A DNA stretch of 64,000 bases from Cerioporus squamosus. Taxonomy: Eukaryota > Basidiomycota > Agaricomycetes > Polyporales > Polyporaceae. The stretch is from positions 46,447-110,446 of the forward strand of contig JABYQS010000128.1 of the NCBI GenBank assembly GCA_022592435.1. The letters run 5' to 3'. Below, one piece after another: positions 53,969 to 63,774 of this stretch. The translations under genes were made by a program, and so were the position numbers. A model generated the notes under the pieces. It did not search any database and was not told where the DNA came from. It saw only the letters and a list, made by a program, of their open reading frames with translations. Position 1 is the stretch's first letter, and the number at the start of each line of letters is the position of its first letter.

Positions 53969-56038
53969 CTGAAGATCATGCATCCACAGGTCCTAGCGCC
54001 GCGGCAACAGTATTCTATTGCGCAAGTCTCGGAGGCTGTCCGACACATCCTCGAGGCGACGGTTCCCTCTTCCTTTGTCCACTACCGCTTCGCATCCCCA
54101 GTTCCTTTGTCTACTCCTTCCTCCACCCTTCCCCCATCCTTGTCAATCCCGTCGCCTGTCAAGTCAGAGCTCGCCGAGGTCACAGAAGCTCTCAAGGCTA
54201 TGACCACGGCCTTCATCCAGTTCCAGCGTGCGCAGCTTGCCGCCGCTCCGCAAGTCCCCATCGCACTCGGACCAGCAGCCCGGCAGCTCCCACCGCACCT
54301 AAGCGCATCGCAGAACCTGTCTCAGCCTGCCTCAGGACCGCGGGCGTGCTTCTATTGTGGCGACACGACTCATCCTATCCGCGGATGCCCCCAAGTCGAT
54401 GCCGACATCCAAGCTGGCCTCGTCATGCGGAACGACAAGCAAGAGGTGGTGCTCGCTTCTGGGAACTACATTCCCTCGGCTGTGCACGGTGCTACGCTTT
54501 GCGAGCACATTCAAGAGTACTACCGACTCTATCAGGAGGCGCACCCGACGAATGCGGCACCGCAGCTCTTCTTCTTGCCGGTCTCTCACACCGCCACTCT
54601 CACGACATCTCAGACACCTTCGTATCTGGCTTCCGACCACCCACGTTCTCCTGCACCCACATATGCCGGCGGCATCATCCACACCCTCGACCAGGACCAG
54701 CGGATCAACAGTCTTTGTCAAGAGCTGTATGCGCTGGAGCGGCAGCGAGCTCAGCAGCAGCGTGTCACTCAAGAGGCTGCTGATCAGTCTCAGGCACTCG
54801 CAGAGCGAGCGCAGCGGCGCGTGGTATGCTTCTCAGAGCCTCCGCATCGTGTTGCTGACCTGCCAGCTCCAGAGGCTCGCATTGAGGAAGTACCAGAGGA
54901 GCAGCACAGGAACTCGAGCGCAGCTGCACCGGAGACTTCGTCGACGACATCCCCGACTCAGCAAGAACATCCCCGTCTTGAAGTACCGACAGTAGCCGCA
55001 CCTTTACCACCTCCCGCCGAGACTGCACGTCCTCTGGTCACTGACATCTCTCCCGAGACACCACAGCTTCCAGAGCACCCGTACCGCGCTGCCCGCGATG
55101 CGACCTACATCCCTCCGAGTCAACGCAACTTCGCCGCTCCTCCATCGCGTCCTGCGCAGCCTCCCAAGAAGCAGGAAGCCACGTACCGCACCCAGGCCCC
55201 GGTATATGACCCTCAACATGCTGCGAACATCTTCAAGAGGTGTCTCGAGACGCAGATCACTTTGTCCCAAGAAGAGCTGCTTTCGATTGCGCCGGAGGTC
55301 CGTCAGCAAACCCGGGATGCTTGCTCATCGCGTCGCGTTGCAACAAGCGCAGAGCCAGTCCTCGCTCAAGATGTCGTCGCATCCAGTCCTGATCTCCCCT
55401 GCTCCAATGACTTCGACGACTCCGACGAGGCAGCCAACTCGAAGCCTGTTGACGCCTTTCTTGCCTCGATGCTGGTCAGCTTTGTCCAGGCAACACAGTC
55501 TCCGCCGCCGGGTGCACTCGTAATGCAAGACCCATACGAGCAGTACCTTCGGGACCTCCCTCTGAACGAGGATCCTGTCCCCATCCGTGTCGCTCCTCCT
55601 TCGGCCGCTGTTCGAGCAATCGAAGGCGTGTTCCTGAACAAGGCTCGTGTCTCCTGCATCCTCGACAGTGGCTCGGCGATCATATCCATGTCGGAAGGTG
55701 TCGCACATTCGCTCGGCATTGACTTCGACCAACGGCTCAAGATTCCGATGCAAAGTGCAAACGGACAGGTCAGTGAGACTCTCGGGCTTGCGCGCAACAT
55801 TCCTGTTTGGTTCGGATCCATTGTCGTCTACCTTCAAATCCATGTCATCCCCTTCGCGCCCTATGATGTCCTTCTAGGTCGACCATTCGACGTCCTCACA
55901 TCTAGCTCCGTCCAGACGAACTCCGACGGTTCCCAGACTATCACCCTGTACGACCCAAACTCCGACCTCGAGACTACCATCCCAACTCTACCGCGCATTG
56001 AGCCCGAGTTCTCTCGCGCTTCCCCAACGCCTTCTTGA
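53969..56038 (+). CDS. Gypsy-1 gag/protease region
   Basis: In the same frame as gag after the TGA. Contains a CCHC zinc knuckle C-F-Y-C-G-D-T-T-H-P-I-R-G-C-P, a long Pro/Ala/Gln-rich linker, and a retropepsin-like domain with C-I-L-D-S-G-S-A (active-site Asp) and D-V-L-L-G-R-P-F. Ends at TGA 56036-56038; the RT frame follows after a shift. Confidence 0.85.
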   Translation: MKIMHPQVLAPRQQYSIAQVSEAVRHILEATVPSSFVHYRFASPVPLSTPSSTLPPSLSIPSPVKSELAEVTEALKAMTTAFIQFQRAQLAAAPQVPIALGPAARQLPPHLSASQNLSQPASGPRACFYCGDTTHPIRGCPQVDADIQAGLVMRNDKQEVVLASGNYIPSAVHGATLCEHIQEYYRLYQEAHPTNAAPQLFFLPVSHTATLTTSQTPSYLASDHPRSPAPTYAGGIIHTLDQDQRINSLCQELYALERQRAQQQRVTQEAADQSQALAERAQRRVVCFSEPPHRVADLPAPEARIEEVPEEQHRNSSAAAPETSSTTSPTQQEHPRLEVPTVAAPLPPPAETARPLVTDISPETPQLPEHPYRAARDATYIPPSQRNFAAPPSRPAQPPKKQEATYRTQAPVYDPQHAANIFKRCLETQITLSQEELLSIAPEVRQQTRDACSSRRVATSAEPVLAQDVVASSPDLPCSNDFDDSDEAANSKPVDAFLASMLVSFVQATQSPPPGALVMQDPYEQYLRDLPLNEDPVPIRVAPPSAAVRAIEGVFLNKARVSCILDSGSAIISMSEGVAHSLGIDFDQRLKIPMQSANGQVSETLGLARNIPVWFGSIVVYLQIHVIPFAPYDVLLGRPFDVLTSSSVQTNSDGSQTITLYDPNSDLETTIPTLPRIEPEFSRASPTPS

Positions 56039-56498
56039 CTCCAGACGCGCCCGAATCCAGGTTTTCAAGTCGGCTCGAGGATCTGATCGACGATGACCAG
56101 GGAGAAGCCGTGATAGTATTTAGCAACACGCCAGGACACACGGACACTCTTACTGTAGATGCTTTCTCGCTTCTAGACAAGGACTTTGACACTACGGCAC
56201 ATTTGGACTTACTTTACCTCTCTGTTTGTGATCCGGATACTTTAGCTTGCGACTCTCTTGCAGATCCTTCCTTCCCATACGCTACATACTACCATCACTC
56301 CGTTCAGCCTACATTCGTTTCACTTCCCCCATCCAGCTTGACCATACACCCTGAGCATGACTTGCGTTCTATAAGGTCGCTCTTCTCAATCCATTCTCAT
56401 GTTCTAGACAGCACCACTCACGTCCCTTTGCATTCTAATGTTTATTCCCCTTCCTTTTCGTTTGTTGACTGCTCCCCTCCCCATCCCTCCGCTATTTT

Positions 56499-57257
56499 AT
56501 GCCTCCGAACACTCCCATTCCCGTCTACGCCGCCAAACGCAAGTACAAGCCGGTTGCAAAGAAGGTCAAGCCTGTCCTCGCTCCGCTCCCGGACCAGTTT
56601 CGTATCGTGTGCAAGATCACCGGTGATCCTCTCGCCGACATGCCGCCACTCTCCCCGCATCCTCCGTCCTTCGTTCCCACTGGCCAGTACACTCAAGAAC
56701 GCAAGGACGCAGTCGACAAGCTCCATGATGGCGACTTCCTCTGGCCAGTCGAGCGCGCCCTCCTTCACCAGCTCATCATGCAGCAGAACGACGCTTTCGC
56801 CTGGAACGACGAGGAATGTGGTCAATTCCGCGAAGACTTCTTCCCTCCCATCGTCATCCTGACCATCCCACACCGACCCTGGGTCCAGCGCAACATTCCC
56901 ATTCCCCCTGGACTCTTCGACGAAGTCTGCGCTATCATATGCCGCAAGGAGGCCGCCGGAGTCTACAAACCGTCAAACTCCTCATACAGGTCGCGGTGGT
57001 TCTGTGTGGTCAAGAAAGACGGCAAGTCCCTCCGTCTTGTTCACTCCCTCGAGCCGTTGAATGCAGTGACCATTGCCCACTCGGGCCTCCCTCCTTTCAC
57101 AGAGCAGCTCACCGAAAGCTTCTCCGCTCGCGCCTGCGGTGGAGCACTCGACCTCTACGTCGGTTATGACAAGCAAAAGATCACCGAGGAGTCCCACGAC
57201 CTCACGACGTTCCAGACACCATTTGGAGCCCGTCGTCTCGTCACTGATGAAGTCTGA
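56499..57257 (+). pseudogene. Gypsy-1 reverse transcriptase, N-terminal part only
   Basis: Begins Y-K-P-V-A-K-K-V-K-P, then F-L-W-P-V-E-R, I-P-I-P-P-G-L-F-D-E-V, S-S-Y-R-S-R-W-F-C-V-V-K-K-D-G-K-S-L-R, G-G-A-L-D-L-Y-V-G-Y-D and F-Q-T-P-F-G-A-R-R-L-V-T. The catalytic Y-x-D-D part is missing: the frame runs into the Copia LTR at 57245 and stops. Confidence 0.88.
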
Positions 57258-57828
57258 ACCTGTGAAGGCAAGTCGCAACGACTAGCAGACAAGTGGACAA
57301 CACGAGTCCTCAGTCAGTAGAGCAAAAGACTGATAGCATAGACACAAGTACCTAGCAGACGAGTGGACAACACGAGCTACAAAGTACTTGTAAGTAAAGC
57401 ATAAGTAAGCATAGGTAGGCGAGTACTTACTCCTCAGTCAGTAGAGCAAAAGACTGAGGAGACGAAGCCCAAGAGTCCCTCCTTATATACTGTGTCTGGA
57501 GTAGCATGAGTAAGCGACAGAAAGGAGAGCATAATGCTGTCTGAGTCAGAACGAGTAGGGATGACTCAGACGATGACGAAGGATGATGAAGATACGACAA
57601 ATACGAGGTCACAAGGGCATGTCTAGTACAGCCCAGAGATATCTAGAAAGAACTAGAAAGGTCCGGAGCGTTGACCTGATGACTGAAAAAGAAGCCAGGT
57701 AACCACATGGTCTCGTACAACGTACCCTAAAAGGAAAGGAAGAAGCATAGCCTAAGATCTAATCGTAAGAGGCTGTGCCCATAGCGCCTAATGCGCAACT
57801 AATGTCCATAGCCATAGTAAGTTCAACA
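57245..57828 (-). repeat. Copia 3' LTR (element orientation)
   Basis: 584 bp; similar to 63173-63771 throughout, with a short region of difference near 57670-57690. Confidence 0.95.
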
Positions 57829-57837
57829 CTCCCACCC
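57829..57837 (-). other. Copia polypurine tract
   Basis: On the minus strand GGGTGGGAG lies directly before the LTR start TGTTGAAC. Confidence 0.8.
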
Positions 57838-57839
57838 GT

Positions 57840-58306
57840 TCAAGACGCGGAGGTAACGAGACCCGAATTTGCCATGAAGTACTCCATGACGTGCAGTGAA
57901 GCATTCTTGGTCAACGGATCTGCCAGATTCTCCTCACTAGGAATAGCATAGATGTCCATGTTTGGAGTCTCGGCATATTCGCGTACGAAGTGGTAGTGCG
58001 TCTCGACGTGCTTACAACGCCGGTCGACGGCTGGGTTCAACGCAAGGTGAATAGCACCATGGTTGTCGACGCACATCGGCATAGCCGAGCCCATGTCATC
58101 CCTTAACTCATCACCAAACGTCCTAAGCCACATCATCTGACGAGCAGTGTCTGAGGCCGCCTTGTACTCTGCCTCAGTGGATGAGAGAGAGACGGTCTGT
58201 TGACGTCGAGATAACCAAGACATGGCACCTCCTGCCATCAGGAAGATGAAAGCGGTCTGTGAATGCCGATCATCGCGATCTTCTGCCCAGTCTGAATCGG
58301 AATACG
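57840..58306 (-). pseudogene. Copia RNase H domain, separated by a frameshift
   Basis: Carries S-D-W-A-E-D-R-D-D-R-H-S, A-M-S-W-L-S-R-R-Q-Q-T-V-S-L-S-S-T-E-A-E-Y and a K-H-V-E-T-H-Y-H-F-V-R-E motif, ending V-T-S-A-S. It is out of frame with the main polyprotein; the shift is near 58345, where one base appears to be missing. Confidence 0.9.
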
Positions 58307-58309
58307 CGA

Positions 58310-61300
58310 TCAGGCTGGCATTAGATGCACCGTCATATCGTAGGCGATAATGCGATGTACCCGGAGATACCGTAAGACATAGAGAAGTCTATCAAGGTGA
58401 TCGTCGGCAGGGTTCGCACTGTACTTGCCCAGACGGTTGATGGCATACGAGATATCTGGTCGCGTCCCAAGACAGGCATAGAGAAGACTGCCCATCAAGC
58501 TCTGGAAACGCTGACGCAACTTCGCCGGTGCTTCTGTGGTAGCAGCTTCGATAACTGCACCAGCAGGGAGAGGAGTATGCGCAGGCTTGCAGCTGGCCAT
58601 CTGATAGTTCTCGAGAATGGCCTCGATGTACTCTTCCTGGTCGATGTCAAGTGTCCGTGAGAGACGATCTCGACGTATACGAAGACCAAGGAATCGCTGA
58701 ATAGGACCCAAGTCCGTCATCTTATACTGCTTGCCAAGCGCCTTCTTGACCTTGTCGATATGCCCTCGACTGTCACCCATGAGAAGTAGGTCGTCGACAT
58801 AGAGGACAATGATCGTAACACGGTCTGGGTCTGAATCCCCCCCTTGTCGGCGATATACATAGACTCCGGCATCAGAGTATGTCCGAACAAATCCCTGTCC
58901 GATGAGCGATTCGTGAATCTTCTTGTTCCATTGGCGAGAGGCTTGCTTAAGACCGTAGATGGCCTTCTTAAGCAGACAAACGTAGTCCTCTTTGCCTTTC
59001 ACGACCCAGCCCTCGGGTTGTTCCATGTAGACCTCCTCGTCCAAGTCCCCGTTGAGGAACGCAGTCTTAACGTCCATCGCATCGATCTCCCAGTCCTCTA
59101 GGGCAGCGTGCGCCAAGAGATACCGGATAGACTCGAATCGAGCGACAGGAGAGAAGGTTTCGTGGTAGTCCTTCCCATAGACTTGCGTAAAGCCTCGTGC
59201 AACCAGACGTGCTTTGTAGCGACCGTCTGATTTACGATCATAGACCCAGCGACATGAGACAACGGATCGGTCCTTCGGACGAGGAACCAAGACCCAAGTC
59301 TTGTTCGCCATGAGAGACTCATACTCCGAACGTTCAGCCGCAATCCAATGCTCACGATCTGGTGAAGCCATGGCGTCCTTATGATGCTCAGGAATGCCAG
59401 ACTTATACCGCGAATAGAAGAGAGAGGCTAGGATTGCTTCTGCTTCACGCTGATCACCGTCCTTATCCGTACGTGCATCTACTTGAGCGGGAGGTTCATC
59501 ACCGTAGACGTTATCTCTGGTGTGACGCTCTGGCATCTTCCCCTTGTTCTCTCGAGGAGAGCGACGAGGAGGAGCGTTTCCACCCTCAGGTGGATGACGA
59601 CGCCGTTGGTGACGAGAAGCTTGCGGATGAGGAGCAGGTGGTGGTTGCTCAGGCTGCTGCGGTTGCTGCGGCTCTGGAGCAGGTGGAGGAGCTGGAGCAG
59701 GGTCTGCAGGAGGAACGGGAGGAGGAACTGGAGGAGGAGCGTCATCTGAATCGTTGTCGAGACGATCAGGAACAGGAAGGTCAGCATCACCGTCGGAAGG
59801 TTCCTCAGGTGGCTGGTAAACAGGGAACGGACTGTCGTCGGGGGTAGCTCGACGAGTGCCGGTGTCCGCACATGCAGGAAATACGGTCTCATCGAAGATC
59901 ACATCGCGAGATACTTCGACTTGACGGGTGGTCGAGTTCCATAGGCGATACCCCTTTGAACCCGGCTCATAGCCCACAAACATCCTCTCGACGGCCTTCT
60001 GGTCGAGCTTCCCTTGACGTTTGTCTTTCTGCACGTGTACGTAGGCTTTGCACCCAAACACCCGGAAGTAGGAGACGTCCGGCTTGCTGCCGGTCCAGAT
60101 GGTGATGGGGCACTCCCACTTAAGTCGTCTCATCGGCTGACGGTTATAGATGTGAACGGCAGCATCAAGAGCGAGCTTCCAGAATCCATGAGAAAGGCCA
60201 GCAAAGTGGAGCATGCAGAGAGCCTTCTCAGAGATCGTACGGATGAAGCGTTCAGCTCGTCCATTCTGCTGAGACGTTCCTGGCATCGTCTTATCGTGCT
60301 CAATCCCAAATTCACGAAGCATGGCTTGGAACGAGTCGGACATGTACTCCCCCCCTCGATCGGATCGTACTTTCTTGATCTTGTGCTCCGTCTGGTTCTC
60401 AGCCCAAGACTTGAACTGTCTGAAGGCTTCCTCCTGATCGGACTTCCGCTTGAGAGCATAAACGGCAGCCAGACCGGAGCAGTCATCGACGAAGACACAG
60501 AAGTAGTTGAAGCCACCGATCGATGTGCCAAGAGGTCCTGCAATGTCCATGTGGACGAGAGCGAGAACGACTGTAGCACGCTTCTCAGAAGGAGGGAAGG
60601 GACGACGAGTCATCTTGCCCTTCGCACAACCTTCGCAGGGTTTGTCAGAGGGAGGACCAATGCCGTCCATGCCAGTGGTCGCATCAGGCAGACGCTTGAC
60701 AGCTTCTTTGCCTGGATGACCCCATCGACGATGCACTAAGTCATGGTCGAGGACACGGGATGCAGCATCAAGATCGCCAGAATTCTTCTTCCCTTCGACG
60801 ATGAGAGGGAAGAGATAAAGATTGATCATAGGGATATAGGTACCTTGAAGGACCTTTCGACCCTTGATCTCAACCGTCGAGCCGGAAGTGACTCGGCCCT
60901 TAGGCCTTGAGTCGAAAATGCTCATAAGTCCATCACCTTGATAGATGAACGAACCCTTGCGCTCAATCATCCCAGTGGAGAAGAGTCGCTGCTCGCCCAC
61001 TGCAGGGATATAGCAGACGTTATTGAGAGTGACTTTGACTCGCTCTCCATCCACCAGGGAGTATCCCACAATTGTACCTTCACCGAGACAGGCAATCTGA
61101 CCCGCTTGGCCATCCTGAGCAGTCCTGAAGTACTTAGGTTGCGCGTACTCACGATAGTCGGTGAAGTCAGACATGATTCCGGTGACATGTGACGATGCAC
61201 CAGAATCCATGAGCCAGATTGTCTCGACGCGTCCCTCAGCAGCATCAGCTGCGCTGTAGAAAGAAACAGAGAGCTCGTTCGCGATGTTCGCTACAGGTAC

Positions 61301-62077
61301 AAGAGAGGAGATAGTAGAGATAGTATGCGCATGGTTATGTCCGTTCGAATTCCCATTGCCTTTGCCAGCCTCATTACCACCCTTGCCAGAGTCCTTGCTC
61401 TTCTTCTTGTTCCGCGGGTTCTTCTCCGGGAACTTCTTGTAGCAGTTAGAAGAGTCATGGTTGTCCTTGCCGCAGTGGGTGCAAGGAGGTCTAGGTCTCG
61501 GCTTCGGCTTCGAGATCTTGTGCGCCTGACCAATCGACGTCCCACGCAAGGAGTCCTCAAGCTTGAGCTTGGGCTTGACCGTCTCGAGGGTTAGGTCAGA
61601 CTCCTTGGTAGTGTGTAGGATGGTGGAGATCGCCGGTCGGTACGAGTCAGGCATCTTCGAGAAGAGCCAGAAGACCTTGATGTGGTTGGCGAGGGTGTTC
61701 GTGCTATTGGCCGTTAACTCATCCAGGAGCCCAATGAAGGTCTGCACCTGGTCGACGATTGACTTGCTCTCGTCAAACCGAGGGTAGTTGAGAAGATGTT
61801 CGAACCGGGAGAAGGAGTACCCATTGTCCGACTTCTCGTACGTAGCCTTCAAGGCGTCCCAGATCTCCTTAGCGGTCTTCTTCCCTTCGAAGCACTTGGA
61901 CACCTCAGCACTAGTCTTGTACATGAGGATACCTTGCGCCCGATTGTCCGTCTTTCCCCAGGCCTTCACTTCTTCAGCATTTCTGCCATCAGTAGCTGGA
62001 GTAGGACGTGCACACTCCCACTGACGACATCCCAAGCATCGATCATCATCAGATAACTCTTCATCTGACGAGCCCAC
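58310..62077 (-). CDS. Copia gag-pol polyprotein (main open frame)
   Basis: About 1255 codons, of which the first few belong to the shifted region. Order: gag (A-K-E-I-W-D-A-L), CCHC knuckle C-T-H-C-G-K-D-N-H-D-S-S-N-C, protease W-L-M-D-S-G-A-S-S-H-V, integrase H-H-C-C (H-R-R-W-G-H-P-G, C-E-G-C) and D,D,E core (V-H-M-D-I-A-G-P-L, S-D-R-G-G-E-Y, Q-Q-N-G-R-A-E-R), RT with A-M-D-V-K-T-A-F-L-N-G and Y-V-D-D-L. The Pro-rich linker between integrase and RT is normal for fungal Copia. Catalytic residues are intact. Confidence 0.95.
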   Translation of the reverse strand: MGSSDEELSDDDRCLGCRQWECARPTPATDGRNAEEVKAWGKTDNRAQGILMYKTSAEVSKCFEGKKTAKEIWDALKATYEKSDNGYSFSRFEHLLNYPRFDESKSIVDQVQTFIGLLDELTANSTNTLANHIKVFWLFSKMPDSYRPAISTILHTTKESDLTLETVKPKLKLEDSLRGTSIGQAHKISKPKPRPRPPCTHCGKDNHDSSNCYKKFPEKNPRNKKKSKDSGKGGNEAGKGNGNSNGHNHAHTISTISSLVPVANIANELSVSFYSAADAAEGRVETIWLMDSGASSHVTGIMSDFTDYREYAQPKYFRTAQDGQAGQIACLGEGTIVGYSLVDGERVKVTLNNVCYIPAVGEQRLFSTGMIERKGSFIYQGDGLMSIFDSRPKGRVTSGSTVEIKGRKVLQGTYIPMINLYLFPLIVEGKKNSGDLDAASRVLDHDLVHRRWGHPGKEAVKRLPDATTGMDGIGPPSDKPCEGCAKGKMTRRPFPPSEKRATVVLALVHMDIAGPLGTSIGGFNYFCVFVDDCSGLAAVYALKRKSDQEEAFRQFKSWAENQTEHKIKKVRSDRGGEYMSDSFQAMLREFGIEHDKTMPGTSQQNGRAERFIRTISEKALCMLHFAGLSHGFWKLALDAAVHIYNRQPMRRLKWECPITIWTGSKPDVSYFRVFGCKAYVHVQKDKRQGKLDQKAVERMFVGYEPGSKGYRLWNSTTRQVEVSRDVIFDETVFPACADTGTRRATPDDSPFPVYQPPEEPSDGDADLPVPDRLDNDSDDAPPPVPPPVPPADPAPAPPPAPEPQQPQQPEQPPPAPHPQASRHQRRRHPPEGGNAPPRRSPRENKGKMPERHTRDNVYGDEPPAQVDARTDKDGDQREAEAILASLFYSRYKSGIPEHHKDAMASPDREHWIAAERSEYESLMANKTWVLVPRPKDRSVVSCRWVYDRKSDGRYKARLVARGFTQVYGKDYHETFSPVARFESIRYLLAHAALEDWEIDAMDVKTAFLNGDLDEEVYMEQPEGWVVKGKEDYVCLLKKAIYGLKQASRQWNKKIHESLIGQGFVRTYSDAGVYVYRRQGGDSDPDRVTIIVLYVDDLLLMGDSRGHIDKVKKALGKQYKMTDLGPIQRFLGLRIRRDRLSRTLDIDQEEYIEAILENYQMASCKPAHTPLPAGAVIEAATTEAPAKLRQRFQSLMGSLLYACLGTRPDISYAINRLGKYSANPADDHLDRLLYVLRYLRVHRIIAYDMTVHLMPA

Positions 62078-62649
62078 TCCTTGTAGCCTTCCTGACCTCT
62101 GAGTTGAGGCAGGGTCTTCTCGAGACCGGCTTCCGACATCGCAAAGAGATACGAGTAGTCAGTCGGTTCTGGTGTGTTATCGAGAAGAGGTGGTAGTGCA
62201 GGAAGTGTTACAACAGGAGTTGGTGGAGCGGATGGGATCGGTGTAGGATAGGGAGTGTCTGAAGGTGCAGGGAGAGGAATAGAATCTGGAGACGGAGATG
62301 GGAGAGTGACAGGAAGAACTTCAGGAGATGGAAGAACTTCTTCGACCGGTAGAACAGGAGATTGAGCAGGAGGGAGTTGTGGTGATGGAGGATGACTGTC
62401 TTCTTCAGACGAGTCGACTGAGACTGGAGTGATAGGTCTACAGTGCTGTCCTTCAACTGGTTCAACCAGAAGACGATGTTCAGGAGCGTTGTCTGGTTTG
62501 ACAACTTCTACAAAGCGATTTGGACAAGGTTGTCGATCGCAGTGGAAGTACTCCCGATCTTCTTCGGACCAGAAGAGGTCACGTTGTTGTCTGGTGTGAT
62601 ACCGGTGGTAGAGATGACTGCAGTCGTAGACGTCTGAGTCAGAATCCAT
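61966..62649 (-). pseudogene. Copia gag N-terminus, frameshifted from pol
   Basis: Starts M-D-S-D-S-D-V-Y; long Pro/Ser-rich stretch, then Y-K-E-W-A-R-Q-M-K-S-Y-L. It should join the main frame at V-V-S-G / E-C-A-R-P, but near 62020 a G run appears one base short, so it ends in a stop at 61966. A programmed -1 shift is less likely because no slippery heptamer is seen. Confidence 0.85.
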
Positions 62650-63155
62650 CGTGTCGATGCGAAAGGTTCAGGAAGTGCGATGATTTGAAGATAGCCACGT
62701 GCGATGGCAACGAGAGATGGACACCTGTTCAGGTGAACCTCAAACACCAGCAAGCCGAGTATGCCAATGCCGAGGGTAGAAGTTGCCAACTGTGCCCAGA
62801 AAGAACTAGGTACGTATCGTACTGAAAAGTGGTATCGTAAGGAGGGTCCGAACGGTTGTCCTCCGGTCCTAAGGTGCTAACCACCCCGGATACAACAGCT
62901 GGCGGATGCAAGTGCACGGCCTGGCTGAGGGATGCCTGAAATCCTGTACGCCTCGAGAGCGCCAAAGGATGTACAACAGTAGATACGATGACTAGCTAAT
63001 AAAAGCACTCAGGGCTGCGTCACGAGCGCAGAAAATGTCCCCCTGGTAGCAGTGTCGGCGGGCACAGTCAAGATCTAGGGAGTTAGTGGAGGAATGCACG
63101 GGCAGGAGTCGTCGAAGAAAGGGTGCGCGCAGAGTGACGACTAGCAACGGTCAGA
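62650..63155. other. Copia untranslated leader
   Basis: Between PBS and gag start of the Copia element; no gene. Confidence 0.7.
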
Positions 63156-63172
63156 GCGCAGGGCTCATAACC
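63156..63172 (-). other. Copia primer-binding site (half-tRNA type)
   Basis: Minus-strand GGTTATGAGCCCTGCGC, immediately after the LTR. It matches the complement of an initiator-tRNA-Met anticodon arm (GGGCTCATAACC) rather than a tRNA 3' end. Confidence 0.75.
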
Positions 63173-63771
63173 TGATGAAGTCTGAACCTGTGAAGGCAAG
63201 TCGCAACGACTAGCAGACGAGTGGACAACACGAGTCCTCAGTCAGTAGAGCAAAAGACTAATAGCATAGACACAAGTACCTAGCAGACGAGTGGACAACA
63301 CGAGCTACAAAGTACTTGTAAGTAAAGCATAAGTAAGCATAGGTAGGCGAGTACTTACTCCTCAGTCAGTAGAGCAAAAGACTGAGGAGACGAAGCCCAA
63401 GAGTCCCTCCTTATATACTGTATCTGGAGTAGCATGAGTAAGCGACAGAAAGGAGAGCATAATGCTGTCTGAGTCAGAACGAGTAGGGATGACTCAGACG
63501 ATGACGAAGGATGACGAAGATACGACAAATACGAGGTCACAAGGGCATGTCTAGTACAGCCAGAGATATCTAGAAAGAACTAGAAAGGTCCGGAGCGTTG
63601 CAGAACGCACTGGAATGGACTGGAAACAAAGAGAAGCCAGGTAACCACATGGTTTCGTACAACGTACCCTAAAAGGAAAGGAAGAAGCATAGCCTAAGAT
63701 CTAATCGTAAGAGGCTGTGCCCATAGCGCCTAATGCGCAACTAATGTCCATAGTCCATAGTAAGTTCAACA
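63173..63771 (-). repeat. Copia 5' LTR (element orientation)
   Basis: 599 bp; see the left LTR. Confidence 0.95.
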
Positions 63772-63774
63772 AAA

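Larger units (their letters stand above)
51857..57244 (+). mobile_element. Ty3/Gypsy retrotransposon, 3' truncated (Gypsy-1)
   Basis: The left edge is uncertain. A 5' LTR probably ends at TCATCA (52916), followed by a primer-binding site TGGAGCCCACCGCGAGG (52920-52936); a TATATAG near 52550 may be its promoter. Gag, protease and the first part of reverse transcriptase follow. The element is cut off inside RT at 57244, where a Copia LTR begins. RNase H, integrase and 3' LTR are absent. Bases 51857-52400 show nothing recognisable and may lie outside the element. Confidence 0.85.
57245..63771 (-). mobile_element. Ty1/Copia retrotransposon with both LTRs
   Basis: LTRs at 57245-57828 and 63173-63771; in element orientation (minus) each starts TGTTGAAC and ends CTTCATCA. 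PBS and polypurine tract are next to the LTRs. The internal region codes gag, protease, integrase, RT and RNase H in Copia order. Two single-base frame breaks make it non-autonomous. The 5-bp flanks (GTCAC left, AAAGA right) do not match. Confidence 0.96.

Noticed and set aside
61966..62077. Programmed -1 frameshift between Copia gag and pol
   Set aside because: No X-XXY-YYZ heptamer in the overlap; most fungal Copia elements have one frame; one missing G explains it.
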